Source: Occultella kanbiaonis (GTDB taxonomy: Bacteria; Actinomycetota; Actinomycetes; Actinomycetales; Beutenbergiaceae). From it: a stretch of DNA of 64,000 nt. The stretch lies in contig NZ_CP046175.1 in assembly GCF_009708215.1 (NCBI RefSeq), positions 310,001 to 374,000 on the forward strand. The letters are read 5' to 3'. The translations under genes were made by a program, and so were the position numbers. The notes below the pieces were generated by a model. It saw only the letters and a program-made list of their open reading frames with translations. It was not told the origin of the DNA and made no database searches. Shown here piece by piece: positions 25,548 to 34,067 of the stretch; position 1 is the first letter of the stretch; each line of letters opens with the position of its first letter.

Positions 25548-26510
25548 ATGTCACTTTCCCTGCTCGGTCCGCTCGCGGTCCTCGCACTCATCGACTCCAC
25601 GAGTTTCGGCACCCTGCTCATCCCGATCTGGCTGATGCTCGCGCCAGGCCGGCTGCGTGCGCAGCGGGTGCTCGTGTTCCTCGCGACGGTCGCGGTGTTC
25701 TACTTCGGCGTCGGTCTGGCGCTGCTCGCCGGCGCGACCGGGCTCGCCTCGATCATGGAGTCGGACTCGCCGGTGCTGCTGTGGGTGCAGCTGGCCGTCG
25801 GGGTGGCGTTGTTCGTGGGCTCGTTCTTCGTCGGGCGCAAGAAGAAGGTGCCCGACGGCGGCGCTGCGGCCGGGGCGGACGGGGTCACCGTGGGTGGTCG
25901 GTCGGCAGGTGCCGCCGCGAGCGGCGCCGGTGTGAGTGGCGCCGGTGTGAGCGAGGTCGGCGGGGGCGGTGTCGGCGGAGGTGTGGCGGCCGGTGGCGGG
26001 GGAGCCGGCGCGGATGGCAGCGCCCGGCCCGCCGCTGCTGCCTCCGGTGCGACACCGGATGCCGGCACCGCGCGGGCGACCCCGGCACTGACCGGCCGGC
26101 TGGCTCGCTGGCGCGAGCGGACCGTGGCCACCGAGGGCGGGGGCGGCTACCTGGCCCTGATGGGGCTCGCGCTCGGCGCCGCGGTGCTCGAGGTCGCGAC
26201 GATGCTGCCCTACCTCGGCGCGATCGGTCTCATCACCGGGGCCGACCTGGCCGGGCCCGAGCGGGTCCTGGTGCTCGCGGGCTACTGCCTCGTCATGATC
26301 GTGCCCGCGCTGGTGCTTCTCGCCGGGCGGGTCCTGGCCCGGCGCGCGGTCGAGCCGGTGCTGCAGCGAATCTCGGACTGGATGGCGAGGTCCGCGGGGG
26401 AGACCATGGCCTGGATCATGGGCATCCTCGGCTTCCTGGTCGCCAGGGACGCCGCGTTCCAGCTCGACCTGTTCGCGCTGATCGACGCCTGGTCCGACAC
26501 CCAGGGCTGA
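25548..26510 (+). CDS. GAP-family membrane protein with Gly/Ala-rich loop
   Basis: 320 residues from the ATG at 25548, with AGGGTG about 7 bases upstream; an ATG at 25542 is possible. About six membrane helices, beginning SLLGPLAVLALIDSTSFGTLLIPIWLML. This is the GAP (Sap, sulfolipid-addressing) type of membrane protein; mycobacterial Sap helps export sulfolipid, other members are unstudied. The central loop (about 107-190) is almost entirely Gly, Ala, Ser and Val in GAGVSG-like repeats, far longer than usual, and is likely a disordered cytoplasmic insert. Confidence 0.75.
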   Translation: MSLSLLGPLAVLALIDSTSFGTLLIPIWLMLAPGRLRAQRVLVFLATVAVFYFGVGLALLAGATGLASIMESDSPVLLWVQLAVGVALFVGSFFVGRKKKVPDGGAAAGADGVTVGGRSAGAAASGAGVSGAGVSEVGGGGVGGGVAAGGGGAGADGSARPAAAASGATPDAGTARATPALTGRLARWRERTVATEGGGGYLALMGLALGAAVLEVATMLPYLGAIGLITGADLAGPERVLVLAGYCLVMIVPALVLLAGRVLARRAVEPVLQRISDWMARSAGETMAWIMGILGFLVARDAAFQLDLFALIDAWSDTQG

Positions 26511-26590
26511 GGTGAACGCCCCACACCAGGGTGTCCGCATGGTGAGATCTCGACTAACCTGGGGGCTGGCGTCGAGGCGAGGAGGCGGGC

Positions 26591-28033
26591 GTGCCGGAGG
26601 TGGTCACCTGGGAGTTGCGGGCGGCGTTCGCACGCAGTCTCTCCGACATGTACGGCCGCGAGGTCCCCGCGTACACGACCCTGCTGGACGTCGCCCATGA
26701 GGTGAACTCCGACGTGATGGCGGCCGATCCCGCCGCAGCCCAGCGACTGGGCAGCATCGACCGGGTCACCGCGGAGCGGCACGGCGCGATCCGGCTCGGC
26801 ACCCCGGCCGAACTCAGCGAGGTGGCGCGGGTGTTCGGCGCCATCGGCATGTACCCGGTCGGCTTCTACGACCTGCGCGACGCCGGGTCCAGCGCCATCC
26901 CGGTGGTGTCGACCGCGTTCCGGCCGGTCGACGCCGACGAGCTCGCGCGCAACCCGTTCCGGGTGTTCACCTCCGTGCTGACCCCGGGCGACCGGCGGTT
27001 CTTCTCGGCCGACCTGCAGGCCCGGCTCGAGGAGTTCCTGGGCCGTCGGCGCATCTTCTCCCCGGACCTGCTCGCGCTCGCAGACCGTGCCGAGGCGGAC
27101 GGTGGACTCGACCGCGCGGACGCCGAGGAGTTCGGCCACCTGGCCACCGCGACGTTCGAACTCTCGCCCGAGCCGGTGGACCGCGCCTGGTACACCGAGC
27201 TGGAACGGGTCTCGGCCGTCGCCGCGGACATCGGTGGCGTCGCCAGCACCCACATCAACCACCTCACACCGCGGGTGCTCGACATCGACGCCCTCTACGA
27301 GCGGATGTCCGCCCGAGGCATCACGATGATCGACGACATCCAGGGGCCGCCTCGGTGGGACGGGCCGGACCTGCTGCTGCGCCAGACCTCGTTCCGGGCG
27401 CTCGCGGAGCCGCGCGCGTTCCGGATGCCCGACGGCGAGATCGTCACCGACGCGCTGCGGGTCCGGTTCGGGGAGGTCGAGGCGCGCGGCATCGCGCTCA
27501 CCCGCGCAGGGCGGGCGCGCTACGACGCTGCGATCGTCGAGGCCCGCGAACGCGCCGAGGCGGGCGGCCAACCCGACGCGGTGGCCGGGGCGCCGAGCGG
27601 TGCCGGTTCAGGGGCCGGCGGCTCGGCGGGTGGCGGCGCGGCGGGCGGCGGCTCGGTGGGCGGCGCCACCACCGCGGGCGGCCCCGTGGGCGCCGCGGGT
27701 AGCGCCGCGGCCGTCCGACGTCAGGAGATCCTTCGCGAGATCTGGGCGCGCGACTTCCCGCGCACCGAGGCCGAGCTCGACGCCGCGGGCCTCGCCTACT
27801 TCACCTACGACGCGACCGGCGCGCGCACCCCGATCGTCTACGAGGACTTCCTACCCGCCTCCGCCGCCGGGATCTTCGCCTCCAACCTCAGCGACCGCGG
27901 GGCCAAGGACAGCACCCAGGAGGCTGCGACACTCGACGCGGACTGGCTCGCCGGGGCGCTCGGTCGCGACCTGTACGACCCGTTCGAGCTCTACGCCGCC
28001 CAGAGCGCGGCCTCCCGCGCGGCGACCACCTGA
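26591..28033 (+). CDS. hglS: 2-oxoadipate dioxygenase/decarboxylase (DUF1338)
   Basis: 480 residues, GTG start at 26591. The DUF1338/HglS VOC-like fold shows ERHGAIRLGTPAEL (metal His near 63), GMYPVGFYDL, FRVFTSVL, STHINHLTPRVLDID (metal His near 221-224) and FGEVEARGIALT (metal Glu near 295), then YEDFLPASAAGIFASNL near the end. Characterised HglS converts 2-oxoadipate to D-2-hydroxyglutarate with Fe(II) and oxygen in D-lysine/2-aminoadipate catabolism. AmaB, which makes 2-aminoadipate, lies 1.1 kb away. A Gly/Ala/Ser-rich insert at about 333-375 (GSGAGGSAGGG-like) interrupts the C-terminal part. Confidence 0.88.
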   Translation: MPEVVTWELRAAFARSLSDMYGREVPAYTTLLDVAHEVNSDVMAADPAAAQRLGSIDRVTAERHGAIRLGTPAELSEVARVFGAIGMYPVGFYDLRDAGSSAIPVVSTAFRPVDADELARNPFRVFTSVLTPGDRRFFSADLQARLEEFLGRRRIFSPDLLALADRAEADGGLDRADAEEFGHLATATFELSPEPVDRAWYTELERVSAVAADIGGVASTHINHLTPRVLDIDALYERMSARGITMIDDIQGPPRWDGPDLLLRQTSFRALAEPRAFRMPDGEIVTDALRVRFGEVEARGIALTRAGRARYDAAIVEARERAEAGGQPDAVAGAPSGAGSGAGGSAGGGAAGGGSVGGATTAGGPVGAAGSAAAVRRQEILREIWARDFPRTEAELDAAGLAYFTYDATGARTPIVYEDFLPASAAGIFASNLSDRGAKDSTQEAATLDADWLAGALGRDLYDPFELYAAQSAASRAATT

Positions 28034-28051
28034 CCCTCACGCCGACTACGA

Positions 28052-28068
28052 ACGGCGGGCTCCGCCGT
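28052..28068. terminator. Hairpin between convergent hglS and marR
   Basis: ACGGCGG-GCT-CCGCCGT, a perfect 7-bp stem 19 bases after the hglS stop and 42 bases after the marR stop. It could end both transcripts. Confidence 0.5.
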
Positions 28069-28109
28069 CGGGCCCTGAGTTGCCGTCCCGAGCGGCCGAG
28101 CCGCCGGAG

Positions 28110-28586
28110 TCAGCCGGGGCTGGGCGGACCGCCCTGTTCGCGCAGTCGCCCCAACGCGGCCGCGTACGCCTGGGTCGCGGCGTCGAGGTAGCGCTGCAGT
28201 CCGGCACGCTCGACCTCGCTCATGGCCGCGATGACCGTTCCGATGGGTTCGCGAACCGCGTCGAGCGTCTCGGTCAGGCGCTCCGGCACCCGGCCGGTGT
28301 GCTCGACGAGGACCCGGCGTCGGTCGCCCGGGTCGGCGACCCGCCGGACGAAGCCCGCGTCGACGAGGCGGTCGATCAGACGGGTTGTGGCGCCCGCGCT
28401 CAGCCCCAGGCGTCGGGAGAGCTCACCGCTCGTGAGCGGGCCGTCGAGGTCCAGGATGCTGTTCGCCTGGTAGTCGCTGCCGGTAAGACCGATGTCCTCG
28501 GCGGCGGCGAGGTGGAACAGCACGAGCGAGGCGAGGTAGCGCCGGTAGGCGGCATCGGGCCTCGGGTCGTAGGCATCGCCCGGCAT
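28110..28586 (-). CDS. MarR family regulator
   Basis: 158 residues from the ATG at 28586. The winged helix reads LTGSDYQANSILDLDGPLTSGELSRRLGLSAGATTRLIDRLVDAGFVRRVADPGDRRRVLVEHT (key parts: SAGATTRLIDRL recognition helix, the DPGDRRRVLV wing). MarR proteins are ligand-released repressors. It is divergent from the SnoaL-like gene, with two palindromes in the 74-bp gap, so it probably represses itself and that gene. Confidence 0.92.
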   Translation of the reverse strand: MPGDAYDPRPDAAYRRYLASLVLFHLAAAEDIGLTGSDYQANSILDLDGPLTSGELSRRLGLSAGATTRLIDRLVDAGFVRRVADPGDRRRVLVEHTGRVPERLTETLDAVREPIGTVIAAMSEVERAGLQRYLDAATQAYAAALGRLREQGGPPSPG

Positions 28587-28605
28587 CGATCCCCTTGTGA
28601 CGTAG

Positions 28606-28637
28606 TTGCACCCATGCAATGATTGCTTGTACACAAG
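28606..28637. promoter_or_regulatory. Two palindromes, predicted MarR operators
   Basis: TTGCA-CCCA-TGCAA at 28606-28619 and CTTGT-AC-ACAAG at 28626-28637, both perfect in their arms, lie in an AT-richer stretch between the divergent marR and SnoaL-like genes. MarR dimers bind such short inverted repeats. Confidence 0.65.
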
Positions 28638-28660
28638 TAACGTACCAGAGGAGGCAGGAC

Positions 28661-29116
28661 ATGAGCCAGACATGCCACACGAACGCCGAACCGGACCTCG
28701 CGGGTCTCGACGAATACTTCGCCGACCTGCGCGAGGCTTGGGCGAGCGGCGACGCCCGGCGCTACGCCGACCTGTTCACGCAGGACGCCACCTATGTGAT
28801 CTTCGCCGGCATCGCCTCGGTGGGGCGTGATGCGATCGCCAGGGACCACGAGCCCGTACTCACGAAATGGCAGCGCGGCACCAGGATGTCGATGAACGTG
28901 CTCGAGCTCCGCCTGTTGGCTCCGGGCGTCGTGAGCGTGCTCACCGAGGGCGGGATCGGAAAGGGGGCTCGCCTGCCGCTCGACAAGCTGCAGACGTTCA
29001 CCCTCGTGCGCACCGCCGACGGCTGGCGTTGCGCCGCCTTCCAGAACACGAAGCGGAACCGGCTGTTCGTCGCCATGAACGCGCGCGCCATGCGCAAGCT
29101 CAAGAGCCGCGGCTAG
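28661..29116 (+). CDS. SnoaL-like/DUF4440 domain protein
   Basis: 151 residues, ATG at 28661 after GAGGAGG. The NTF2-like fold of the SgcJ/EcaC type is seen in DEYFADLREAWASGDARRYADLFTQDATYV, GRDAIARDHEPVL and FTLVRTADGWRCAAFQNTKRN. Members are small-molecule binding or isomerase-like proteins with no fixed reaction. It is divergent from and presumably controlled by the MarR gene. Confidence 0.8.
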   Translation: MSQTCHTNAEPDLAGLDEYFADLREAWASGDARRYADLFTQDATYVIFAGIASVGRDAIARDHEPVLTKWQRGTRMSMNVLELRLLAPGVVSVLTEGGIGKGARLPLDKLQTFTLVRTADGWRCAAFQNTKRNRLFVAMNARAMRKLKSRG

Positions 29117-29181
29117 GGGAGCACCGGACCCGCTTTGCCCACTGCGCTGCCCGGTACCGCCCTGGGGTGCCACACTGCGAT

Positions 29182-30738
29182 ATGACCATTAACGCCACCC
29201 CGACCGCCGAGCCCGTCGACCTGCCGGACCCGCGCGACCAGGCCCTCGAGGCGCTGCGCCGGCTCGGCGCGCACCTGCCGTCGACGCCCGACGGCGAAGC
29301 CTCCTTCACGCCGACGTCACCGGTGTCCGGGCGGGCCCTGTTCTCCCTCCCGGTGACGTCGCCCACGCAGGTGGACGCCGCCGTCGAGGCCGCGCACGAG
29401 GCGTTCACGACCTGGCGGATGGTGCCCGCCCCGGCCAGGGGCGCGCTCGTGCACCGGTTCGGTGACCTGCTCCGCGAGCACAAGGCGGACCTGGCCACCC
29501 TGGTCACGCTCGAGGCGGGCAAGATCACCGCCGAGGCGCTCGGCGAGGTGCAGGAGATGATCGACATCTGCGACCTCGCCGTCGGGCTGTCCCGCCAGCT
29601 CGAGGGTCGCACCATGCCGTCCGAACGGCCCGGCCACCGGCTGATGGAGACCTGGCACCCGCTCGGCGTGGTCGGCATCATCAGCGCGTTCAACTTCCCG
29701 GCGGCCGTGTGGGCGTGGAACACGGCGGTGGCGCTCGTGTGCGGGGACCCGGTGGTGTGGAAGCCGTCCGAGACCGCGCCGTTGACGGCGCTCGGGGCGA
29801 CGGCCCTGCTCCGACGCGCCGCCGCCGAGCACGGCGCGCCGGAGGACCTCGCCACCGTGATCCTCGGCGGGCGCGAGACCGGTGCGGCGCTCGTCGCGCA
29901 CCCGAGGGTGGCGCTGCTCTCCGCGACCGGGTCGGAGCGGATGGGCACCGAGGTGGCGCCGGTCGTCGCGGCCCGGATGGGACGCACGCTGCTGGAACTC
30001 GGCGGCAACAACGCGGCGATCGTGACGCCGTCGGCGGACCTGGACCTGACCGTGCGCGGGGTGGTGTTCTCCGCCGTCGGGACCGCGGGGCAGCGGTGCA
30101 CGTCGCTGCGGCGGCTGATCGTGCACACGTCGGTCGTCGACGAGGTGCTCGAGCGGCTCGCGAGCGCCTACCGCGGCCTGCCGATCGGGGACCCGCGCGA
30201 GGCCGGCACGCTCGTCGGGCCGCTGATCTCGGTGGCCGCGCGGGACCGCATGCTCGCGGCGCTGCAGCGGGCCCGGGCCGAGGGCGGCACGGTCGTCACC
30301 GGCGGCGAGGCCCACGACGTCGCGGCCGCACCCGACGCCGCCTTCGTCACTCCGGCCCTGGTGCGGATGCCCGCGCAGTCGGCGATCGTGCACACCGAGA
30401 CGTTCGCGCCGATCCTGTACGTGCTCACCTACACGGACCTGGACGAGGCCATCGCGATGCACAACGCGGTGCCGCAGGGACTCTCCTCGTCGATCTTCAC
30501 CCTGGATCAGCGTGAGGCCGAGCGGTTCCTCGGGGCCGACGGTTCGGACTGCGGCATCGCGAACGTCAACATCGGCACCTCCGGCGCGGAGATCGGCGGC
30601 GCGTTCGGCGGCGAGAAGAGCACCGGCGGCGGGCGGGAGTCCGGCTCCGACGCCTGGCGGGCCTACATGCGCCGCGCCACGAACACGATCAACTACTCCA
30701 CCGACCTCCCGCTGGCCCAGGGCATCGACTTCGGGTGA
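29182..30738 (+). CDS. amaB: L-piperidine-6-carboxylate (2-aminoadipate semialdehyde) dehydrogenase
   Basis: 518 residues, ATG at 29182. It is an aldehyde dehydrogenase superfamily member of the ALDH7/AmaB group: FNFPAAVWAWNTAVALVCGDPVVWKPSE, catalytic Glu in LLELGGNNA (near 272), catalytic Cys in GTAGQRCTSLRR (near 306) and the C-terminal GIANVNIGTSGAEIGGAFGGEKSTGGGRESGSDAW, a strong group signature (key pieces NIGTSGAEIGGAFGGEK and GGGRESGSDAW). It oxidises 2-aminoadipate 6-semialdehyde to 2-aminoadipate with NAD(P)+. With HglS close by, a lysine-degradation branch is likely; the aminotransferase and the enzyme that makes the semialdehyde are not in the window. Confidence 0.92.
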   Translation: MTINATPTAEPVDLPDPRDQALEALRRLGAHLPSTPDGEASFTPTSPVSGRALFSLPVTSPTQVDAAVEAAHEAFTTWRMVPAPARGALVHRFGDLLREHKADLATLVTLEAGKITAEALGEVQEMIDICDLAVGLSRQLEGRTMPSERPGHRLMETWHPLGVVGIISAFNFPAAVWAWNTAVALVCGDPVVWKPSETAPLTALGATALLRRAAAEHGAPEDLATVILGGRETGAALVAHPRVALLSATGSERMGTEVAPVVAARMGRTLLELGGNNAAIVTPSADLDLTVRGVVFSAVGTAGQRCTSLRRLIVHTSVVDEVLERLASAYRGLPIGDPREAGTLVGPLISVAARDRMLAALQRARAEGGTVVTGGEAHDVAAAPDAAFVTPALVRMPAQSAIVHTETFAPILYVLTYTDLDEAIAMHNAVPQGLSSSIFTLDQREAERFLGADGSDCGIANVNIGTSGAEIGGAFGGEKSTGGGRESGSDAWRAYMRRATNTINYSTDLPLAQGIDFG

Positions 30739-30769
30739 CCGGCCGGCGGTGAGCACCGGGGCCGATGCC

Positions 30770-30820
30770 TACCGCAGGACCTCGGTTACCGCAGCACCTC
30801 GGCTACCGCAGCACCTCGAC
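30770..30820. repeat. Three tandem 17-bp repeats at a gene's 3' end
   Basis: TACCGCAG(G/C)ACCTCGGT-type units at 30770, 30787 and 30804, exactly 17 bp apart. The third, read from the minus strand, encodes the final residues and stop of the 157-residue membrane protein (EVLR, stop at 30803-30805). The other two are downstream copies of that end. Confidence 0.85.
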
Positions 30821-31276
30821 GAGCATCGCCCAGGCGGCGACCATCGACGCGACCACCACCAGCACGACACCGGCCGCGATCCCGAGCAGACCAGCGGCGC
30901 GTCCGGTCACGAGCAATCCGGCGCCCACGAGGAACGGTGCGAACTGCGCCACAGCGAGCCCGCCGACCGCGACCAGCACCCACGGGGCCACGCCGCTGCC
31001 ACGCCGGCGCGCCTCCCGCAGCGCGGTGACGATCGAGGCGACCTGCAGCACGAGCGGCGGGACCAGGGCGATCCACAACTCCACCCCGACGGCCGTCGTC
31101 GACTGCTCCGGGATCAGCAGCACCAGGCACGCCACGAGGGCGAGCACCATCGCACCGATCGTGGCGCTCGCACCTCGCGTCGCCACCTTGGAGGCGAGGA
31201 TGTCCTTGACATTGACGGAGATCGCAACGATCAGCAGGCCGGCCAGGGCGGCCCTGACCGAACCAACGTCTAGCAT
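30803..31276 (-). CDS. Hypothetical four- to five-helix membrane protein
   Basis: 157 residues, ATG at 31276. Hydrophobic segments at about 5-24, 37-56, 64-84, 97-120 and 125-152; no recognisable motif. It is divergent from another membrane protein gene. Its 3' end forms part of the 17-bp tandem repeat. An overlapping frame on the same strand (30786-31313) looks like a shadow because it is Arg/Gly-rich without hydrophobic order. Confidence 0.65.
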   Translation of the reverse strand: MLDVGSVRAALAGLLIVAISVNVKDILASKVATRGASATIGAMVLALVACLVLLIPEQSTTAVGVELWIALVPPLVLQVASIVTALREARRRGSGVAPWVLVAVGGLAVAQFAPFLVGAGLLVTGRAAGLLGIAAGVVLVVVASMVAAWAMLVEVLR

Positions 31277-31311
31277 CGGCTACCGAGGTGAGGGAGCGGC
31301 GATGGGCGAGC

Positions 31312-32070
31312 ATGGGTGAGGTCGGTCAGCGGTCCGAGGTGTCCGGTTCGGAGGACCCGGACGAGCGCGTGGAGGTCATCGCGGTCGTCGCCGTGATCTC
31401 GATCATCGCGGTCCTCATCGCGGCCGTCCCGCTGCTTCTGCTCGATCCGCAGGGAGCCGACGGCGTCGGGCCGATCGGCGCGATCTTCGGCGTCCCGATG
31501 GTGGCGTCGGCCATCGTCATCGAGGTCGTGGTGCGGGCGCATCAGCGCAGCCGGCCGCTGAACCGGCGGATGCTCTGGTGGGTGCTCGGTGTGATGCCGG
31601 TGGCCATCGTGGCCTGCGCTATCCCGGCGGTCCTGGACGATCCGGAGTACTTCGCCTACGAGACTCCGCTGGGAGCGGTCGGGACGCTCGCCGGGATGCT
31701 CGTCCTGGCCTACGTCGGGATCCTCATGGGTGCCCTGCTGTGGTTCTTCGTGGTGTTCCCGCTCGCGCACCTCGTGATGGCGCTCATCGCCCGGGCACGG
31801 GGCGACAAGGAGGGCGGCAGGATCGGGGTCGGTTCCTTCTTCCTGCTGGCATTGGCCGCGGTGATCATCATCGGGGCGCTCTCCCTGGACGGCCTGGCGG
31901 CCGGACGCGCGGGCTGGGGCCAGATCATCGCGGCCCTGTTCGGAATCCCGGGTTCCTACGAGGTGGTCTGGCCGGCGGGCCTGTGGATCGTCCGCGGGAT
32001 CGTGGTCGGGCTGGTGCTGACGTTCGGTGGCTGGCAGGCGATCATGCGGCGCTCGCGACGGCGCCCCTAG
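31312..32070 (+). CDS. Hypothetical multi-pass membrane protein
   Basis: 252 residues from the ATG at 31312; a GTG at 31288 is possible and neither has a clear ribosome site. About six hydrophobic helices (for example VIAVVAVISIIAVLIAAVPLL near 15-36) separated by short charged loops, ending in Arg-rich MRRSRRRP. No enzyme or transporter signature recognised. It stands between a divergent membrane protein gene and a convergent oxidoreductase gene. Confidence 0.65.
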   Translation: MGEVGQRSEVSGSEDPDERVEVIAVVAVISIIAVLIAAVPLLLLDPQGADGVGPIGAIFGVPMVASAIVIEVVVRAHQRSRPLNRRMLWWVLGVMPVAIVACAIPAVLDDPEYFAYETPLGAVGTLAGMLVLAYVGILMGALLWFFVVFPLAHLVMALIARARGDKEGGRIGVGSFFLLALAAVIIIGALSLDGLAAGRAGWGQIIAALFGIPGSYEVVWPAGLWIVRGIVVGLVLTFGGWQAIMRRSRRRP

Positions 32071-32097
32071 CCGACCGGCTCCGGCGGGCTCGGGTGG

Positions 32098-32952
32098 TCA
32101 CAGGGCCTCGGCGATGGCGCTGAGCACCACGACCGGGCTGAGCAGGTGTTCGTCGGGAACGGGGGACCGGCCGGTCTCGATCGCGCCGATGAACGCGGCC
32201 AGGGCCGGCGCGTTGTAGTCGCCGTCCAACACGAGCTCGCGGGCGACGACGCCGTTGGTCCGCACGGCGGTGGCGTGGAACGGCACCCGGGTGGCATCGC
32301 CGGGAACCACGAACGTGAACGTGACCTCGGTCTCGCCGAGGCGCACGACGGCGGTGGTCGTGTCGCCGTGCCGGCGCACCACGGGCGTGACCTCGCCGGG
32401 CGCGAGGACCGGATTGCCGAGGATCTCCAGGGCGGCCTCCACGTGGTGGATCCCGTAGAAGGCCAGGCCCGAGTACGGGCTGTCCGGATCGGCCGGCCCC
32501 ACCACGTGCAGGTGACGCAGCGGGCCGAGCTCGGCGGCGCCGTCGCGCAGCTGCGCAACCTGCGGCACGTAGCGCAGCGCCGAACCGGAGAACACCGGCA
32601 CCGCGGCGGCACGGGCGGCGGCCAGGATGGCGGCGGCGTCCGACGTGGTGGTGGCGAGCGGCTTGTCGACCAGCACCGGGATGCCGGCCGCCAGGAGCGG
32701 CTCGGCCTGCCGGCGGTGCAGCGCGCCGTCGCGGGTGGAGATGATCGCGGCGTCGACCTGCCCGATCAGGTCCTCCGGGGCCTGCACGACGAGGTCGATC
32801 CCGCCGCTCGCGGCCAGCGCGGCATTGCGGTCGTTCGGTCCGCCGACCAGCGCCGCTGCGCGATGGCCGGGGTGGCGTTCCTCAGCGTTGAGGAAGCGGA
32901 TGAAGTGGTCGGTGTGGGAGTTCTCGGTGCCGATGAATCCGATTCTTGTCAC
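32098..32952 (-). CDS. Gfo/Idh/MocA family oxidoreductase (1)
   Basis: 284 residues from the GTG at 32952; an ATG at 32961 is the alternative, but it overlaps the predicted -10 box, and the GTG fits a leaderless transcript. Rossmann part: VTRIGFIGTENSHTDHFI, VDAAIISTRDGALHRRQAEPLLAAGIPVLVDKPLATT (key motif DKPLATT, equivalent to EKP), then the GFO C-terminal fold with YGIHHVEAALEILG. These NAD(P)-dependent enzymes oxidise or reduce sugars, inositols or their derivatives. It is divergent from the next oxidoreductase and shares an operator with it. Confidence 0.85.
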   Translation of the reverse strand: MTRIGFIGTENSHTDHFIRFLNAEERHPGHRAAALVGGPNDRNAALAASGGIDLVVQAPEDLIGQVDAAIISTRDGALHRRQAEPLLAAGIPVLVDKPLATTTSDAAAILAAARAAAVPVFSGSALRYVPQVAQLRDGAAELGPLRHLHVVGPADPDSPYSGLAFYGIHHVEAALEILGNPVLAPGEVTPVVRRHGDTTTAVVRLGETEVTFTFVVPGDATRVPFHATAVRTNGVVARELVLDGDYNAPALAAFIGAIETGRSPVPDEHLLSPVVVLSAIAEAL

Positions 32953-32959
32953 GCGACGC

Positions 32960-32988
32960 ATCCTGTCGTGCAATCGGTTGCAAGTCAA
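32960..32988 (-). promoter_or_regulatory. Promoter with LacI-type operator TGCAATCGGTTGCA
   Basis: On the minus strand TTGACT (complement of 32983-32988) and CAGGAT (complement of 32960-32965) are 17 bp apart, with the palindrome at 32969-32982 in the spacer. The reverse complement TGCAACCGATTGCA is identical to the site at 36352-36365. For the divergent gene, a possible TTGCAA and TAGGGT pair also overlaps the palindrome. A LacI-family dimer bound here would block both directions. Confidence 0.75.
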
Positions 32989-33041
32989 GAGTTCGACCCC
33001 GTAGGGTGACGGGACACTCTCACGTCGTGGAAGGGATCCAG

Positions 33042-34067
33042 GTGAGCTCGCCCGAACTCGGTATCGGCATCATCGGGCTTGGCGCGATCGGAGTCACGCA
33101 CGCGCGGGCGCTTCGTGCGCTGCCCGGCGTGAACCTGGTGGCGTTCAGTGGCGGAAGCTCTCAGCTCGCGGCCGAGAGCGGCTGGCCGGGGGCGGTCCGG
33201 CTCGACCCCGACGCGGTGATCGCCCACCCGGAGGTGGCCGCCGTCGCGGTGTGCACCCCCACCGAGTGGCATGCCCAGCTGGCCATCGCCGCCGCGGAGG
33301 CCGGCCGGCACGTCCTGGTGGAGAAGCCGATGGCCACCTCGATCGCCGACGCGGAGCGGCTCGCCGCGCTGCAGGCCGAGCGGGGCGTGGTGATCGCCAT
33401 GGTGGCGCAGCGGCGGTTCGAGGCCGAGTTCGCCCACGTCAAGAGCCTGCTCGACGCCGGCCACCTGGGCCGGGTGCGTCTGGCCACCACCCACGTGCAC
33501 TGGCACCGCGACGACGACTACTACGCGGCCGCCGGGTGGCGCTCCTCGATGGCCGCGGGCGGCGGTTCGCTGATGAACCAGGGTGTGCACAACGTGGATC
33601 TGCTGCGCTGGCTGTGCGGCCCGGTGGCCGACGTGACCGCGCAGTACGGCACGCTCGGGCACGAGATGGACGCCGAGGACACCACGGTGGCCACGCTGCG
33701 GTTCACCTCGGGCGCGCTCGGCATGATCAGCACCTCCACGGCCACGCCGCCGGGCTCGCCCGCGACGCTCACGCTGCACACGTCCCTTGGCGTCGTCGAG
33801 CTCGGGCAGGGCGAGGTGATCCGCTGGGACCTGCCGGGGGTGCCGCCGCCCTCCGCCGACGACACGGTGATCAGCGGGGCATCGGACCCGGCCGCGATCG
33901 GGATCGCCGGGCACGTCGCGATGTGGCGCGAGGTCCTCGAGGCGGTCGCGGGTGGACGCCGGTCCGCGGCCGACGCCACCGACGCCGTGGAGACCGTCCG
34001 GCTGCTCTGCGGTATCTACGAGGCGGCCCGGACCGGGCGCCAGGTACGACTGGAGGACCTCTCGTGA
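33042..34067 (+). CDS. Gfo/Idh/MocA family oxidoreductase (2)
   Basis: 341 residues from the GTG at 33042, with AAGGGATC upstream; the frame is open to 32946 without family resemblance. Motifs: IGIIGLGAIGVTHARAL (dinucleotide fold), AAVAVCTPTEWHAQLAIAAAEAGRHVLVEKPMATS (EKP motif), and GGGSLMNQGVHNVDLLRWLCGP with the conserved His of the catalytic site. The stop overlaps the GTG of the next gene (GTGA), so the two are coupled. Substrate unknown; the context is sugar or inositol catabolism. Confidence 0.88.
   Translation: MSSPELGIGIIGLGAIGVTHARALRALPGVNLVAFSGGSSQLAAESGWPGAVRLDPDAVIAHPEVAAVAVCTPTEWHAQLAIAAAEAGRHVLVEKPMATSIADAERLAALQAERGVVIAMVAQRRFEAEFAHVKSLLDAGHLGRVRLATTHVHWHRDDDYYAAAGWRSSMAAGGGSLMNQGVHNVDLLRWLCGPVADVTAQYGTLGHEMDAEDTTVATLRFTSGALGMISTSTATPPGSPATLTLHTSLGVVELGQGEVIRWDLPGVPPPSADDTVISGASDPAAIGIAGHVAMWREVLEAVAGGRRSAADATDAVETVRLLCGIYEAARTGRQVRLEDLS

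Noticed and set aside
23585-26515. 976-codon plus-strand frame
   Set aside because: Antisense of the kinase and POT transporter genes, then an out-of-frame reading of the GAP gene.
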